From the NCBI GenBank assembly GCA_964629975.1, contig CAZVUN010000021.1:1-33768 (forward strand): a DNA stretch of 33,768 nucleotides, read 5' to 3'. The notes beneath the pieces were generated by a model. It was not told the DNA's origin, made no database searches, and saw nothing but the letters and a program-made list of their open reading frames with translations. Made by a program: the position numbers and the translations under genes. Position 1 is the first letter of the stretch. Each line of letters opens with the position of its first letter. Shown here piece after piece: positions 31,009 to 33,768 of the stretch. Source of the DNA: G020354085 sp964629975 (lineage in GTDB: Bacteria; Pseudomonadota; Gammaproteobacteria; Acidiferrobacterales; Sulfurifustaceae).

Positions 31009-31482
31009 ATGAATCGCAAGGTACTCGAGATGTGGGTCGGGGTGTTCGTGGCCGCGGGCCTGCTCGCGCTCGCCATGCTCGCCTTCAAGGTCGGCAACCT
31101 CGCCACCGCCGACGTCAAGGACGCGTACACGATCAAGGCGCGCTTCGACAACATCGGCGGCCTCAAGGTGAAGTCGCCGGTCACCATGGCCGGGGTGCGC
31201 ATCGGGCGGGTGAGCGAGATCAGCTTCGACAACGGCCGCTACCAGGCGGTGGTGACCATGAGCATCGACGGCCGCTACCGGAAGATCCCGAGCGACACCA
31301 GCGCCTCGATCCTCACCTCCGGGCTGCTCGGCGAGCAGTACGTCGGCCTGGAACCGGGCGGCGCCGATGACTATCTGAAGGACGGCGACAGCGTGCAGCT
31401 GACGCAGTCGGCGCTGGTGCTCGAGAAGATGGTGGGGCAGTTCCTGTTCAACCAGGCCTCGCAACCCAACAAGACCAAGTGA
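31009..31482 (+). CDS. mlaD: MCE-domain phospholipid-binding protein MlaD
   Basis: 157 residues. An N-terminal membrane helix (about 7-27, EMWVGVFVAAGLLALAMLAF) is followed by a single MCE domain (about 35-115; VTMAGVRIGRVSEISFDNG and a STSIL-like SASILTSGLLGEQYVGLEPGG). MlaD forms the hexameric ring with a hydrophobic pore on the periplasmic side of MlaE. The C-terminal helix (SALVLEKMVGQFLFNQAS) would line the pore exit. It is somewhat shorter than E. coli MlaD (183), mostly at the C-terminus, which is common outside enterobacteria. The GTG that overlaps its stop (31479) is not taken as the mlaC start. Confidence 0.95.
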   Translation: MNRKVLEMWVGVFVAAGLLALAMLAFKVGNLATADVKDAYTIKARFDNIGGLKVKSPVTMAGVRIGRVSEISFDNGRYQAVVTMSIDGRYRKIPSDTSASILTSGLLGEQYVGLEPGGADDYLKDGDSVQLTQSALVLEKMVGQFLFNQASQPNKTK

Positions 31483-31496
31483 CCCGGAGGGCCATG

Positions 31497-32144
31497 ATGC
31501 GACGCACTGTGCTGTTGGCGCTCACGCTGTGCACCACGGTCGCGACGGCGGCGCTCACGCCGCCGGATCAGATCGTGCGCGAAAACACCGACAAGATCCT
31601 GTCGCTCATCAAGGCCAACCGCGCCGTCTACGAGAAGGACTACGGCAAGATGTACGCGATGGTCGAGCAGTACGTGCTGCCGCACTTTGACTTCCGTGCC
31701 ATGTCACGCCTGGTGCTGGCGCGCGCCTGGCGCGATGCCAGCGACGAGCAGAAGGAACGCTTCACCAAGGAGTTCCGCGACCTGCTGGTGCGCACCTATG
31801 CCACGGTGCTGCTCAAGTACAACGACGAGCAGGTCATCTACCTGCCCTTCAAGCCGGTCGCCGAGGACAAGACCCAGGTGGTCAAGGTCGAGGTCAAGCC
31901 GAGCGGCGGGGGGCCGAACATTCCGATCCACTACAGCTTCTACCAGCCCAAGCCGGGCGAGGCGTGGAAGGTGTTCGACGTCACGGTCGACGGGGTGAGC
32001 CTGGTCACCAACTACCGCGCGACCTACGCCGAGCGCGTGCGCAACGAGGGCCTCGATGCCCTGATCGCGCGCATCGCCCGGGACAACAAGGAAGGCAAGG
32101 TCAGCACGCCCGTGCCGGCCGCCAAGGGCAGCGCCGCGAAATGA
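31497..32144 (+). CDS. mlaC: Periplasmic phospholipid shuttle MlaC
   Basis: 215 residues from the ATG at 31497, which sits six bases after a GGAGG. ATG 31494 and GTG 31479 (GTGA overlap with mlaD) are in-frame alternatives that only lengthen the signal peptide. The signal peptide MRRTVLLALTLCTTVATA leads to the mature domain with the MlaC (Tol_Tol_Ttg2) features: KILSLIKANRAVYEKDYGKMYAMVEQYVLPHFDFRAMSRLVLARAWRDASDEQKERF, and YSFYQPKPGEAWKVFDVTVDGVSLVTNYR. MlaC carries one phospholipid (two to four acyl chains) through the periplasm between MlaA-porin and MlaD. Its stop overlaps the mlaB start. Confidence 0.96.
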   Translation: MRRTVLLALTLCTTVATAALTPPDQIVRENTDKILSLIKANRAVYEKDYGKMYAMVEQYVLPHFDFRAMSRLVLARAWRDASDEQKERFTKEFRDLLVRTYATVLLKYNDEQVIYLPFKPVAEDKTQVVKVEVKPSGGGPNIPIHYSFYQPKPGEAWKVFDVTVDGVSLVTNYRATYAERVRNEGLDALIARIARDNKEGKVSTPVPAAKGSAAK

Positions 32145-32440
32145 CCGCCCCGGCCGTGCGCGCGCGCACCGACGGTGTGCTCGAGGTGAGCGGCGAGCTG
32201 ACCTTTGCCACGGTGCCGGCGCTGCTCGCCGCCAACAGCGGGCTGTTCGCCGGCAGCGGTGCGCTCACCGTCGATCTCGCGGGCGTCAGCCGCGCCGACA
32301 GCGCCGGGGTCGCGCTGCTCATCGAGTGGCTGCGCCTGGCGCGGCGCGCGGGGCGCGAGCTGCGTTACGTCAACATGCCGCAGCAGACCGCGCAGCTCAT
32401 TCGTGTCAGCGGCCTCGAGCGCGTGTTCGCCCTCGCCTAG
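32141..32440 (+). CDS. mlaB: STAS-domain protein MlaB
   Basis: 99 residues, the size of MlaB. It is a STAS domain with the strands LEVSGELTF and ALTVDLAGV, the DSAGVALLIEWLRLARRAG helix (the conserved phosphorylatable Ser/Thr region), and a LIRVSGLERVFAL ending. MlaB binds MlaF and is needed for MlaF stability and ATPase activity. Start and stop overlaps (ATGA with mlaC) place it as the last gene of mlaFEDCB. In many gammaproteobacteria a bolA-like ibaG gene follows; none is seen here. Confidence 0.92.
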   Translation: MTAPAVRARTDGVLEVSGELTFATVPALLAANSGLFAGSGALTVDLAGVSRADSAGVALLIEWLRLARRAGRELRYVNMPQQTAQLIRVSGLERVFALA

Positions 32441-32472
32441 GTGCGCCGCCCGGCCGATCCCCGCGCGCCCTG

Positions 32473-32481
32473 TGCTATCAT
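32473..32481 (+). promoter_or_regulatory. Candidate extended -10 promoter for murA
   Basis: TGC-TATCAT, with TG at 32473-32474 and TATCAT at 32476-32481 (five of six). No good -35 lies at the correct spacing. The start near 32488 gives a leader of about 80 bases to murA. It sits in the 127-base mlaB-murA gap, so murA need not depend on the mla promoter. Confidence 0.45.
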
Positions 32482-32567
32482 GGCCGCGCTTCGCCGATGC
32501 CGGCGCGGCGCCGGCGGCGAGCGGCGCCCCCGCCAGTCCCTCTGATCCGAGGCAGCCGTAAGTCGAT

Positions 32568-33768
<1,201 letters not shown>

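Noticed and set aside
32441..32567. A bolA/ibaG gene between mlaB and murA, as in many relatives
   Set aside because: The 127-base gap is too short and no frame has a BolA-like sequence.

Overview
The window is about 70% G+C and densely coded, with short gaps, many ATGA/GTGA/TGATG stop-start overlaps and no gene-free stretch above 300 bases. Gene content points to a gammaproteobacterium: LPS transport (lptCAB, kdsCD), the mla phospholipid-transport operon next to murA, an rpoN-hpf-hprK-rapZ-PTS block, yhdP-nitrilase-tldD-pmbA, and a VC_2705-type symporter near acs. A deep-branching, possibly sulfur- or metal-oxidising lineage with a Xanthomonas-like rpoN/PTS block is my guess; genus cannot be read from the window.

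Layout. 1-4809 (+): 3' end of yhdP, a small secreted protein, a nitrilase-family amidase, then the TldD/PmbA (TldE) metalloprotease pair in overlapping frames. 4932-6799 (+): the MgtE Mg2+ channel and a stand-alone WYL-domain protein with its own promoter and inverted repeat. 6807-16332 (-): twelve co-directional genes, transcribed kdsD-kdsC-lptC-lptA-lptB-rpoN-hpf-hprK-rapZ-EIIA(Man)-HPr-EI. They link Kdo synthesis and LPS export to sigma-54, ribosome hibernation and a regulatory PTS without a permease. 16404-20103: a Kef-type antiporter and a methyltransferase (+), a 61-residue Cys-rich protein (-), and a DUF72 protein (+).

20273-25438 (+): a cNMP/CBS/DUF294 nucleotidyltransferase-like protein, a DEDDh exonuclease, and a two-subunit sodium:solute symporter (DUF4212 + VC_2705 family). 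The symporter is preceded by a good FNR/CRP-family box and followed by a textbook terminator. 25542-27251: a SUFU-like secreted protein and a small membrane protein (+), and a TPR protein (-). 27354-29300 (+): acetyl-CoA synthetase. Together, symporter, acs and the DUF294 protein suggest a regulated acetate (or other carboxylate) uptake and activation module. 29411-32440 (+): mlaFEDCB. 32568-end (+): murA, cut by the window edge.

I see no tRNA, rRNA, insertion sequence, prophage, CRISPR array or defence island. This is mostly core genome. The points most worth a second look are the FNR-like box and the modified symporter (EF-hand-like loop, Ala/Lys/Glu-rich insert), the seemingly shortened LptC and LptA, the absence of ptsN from the rpoN/PTS block, the WYL protein with its palindrome, and two likely leaderless genes. 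All calls come from reading the sequence; no database search was run.
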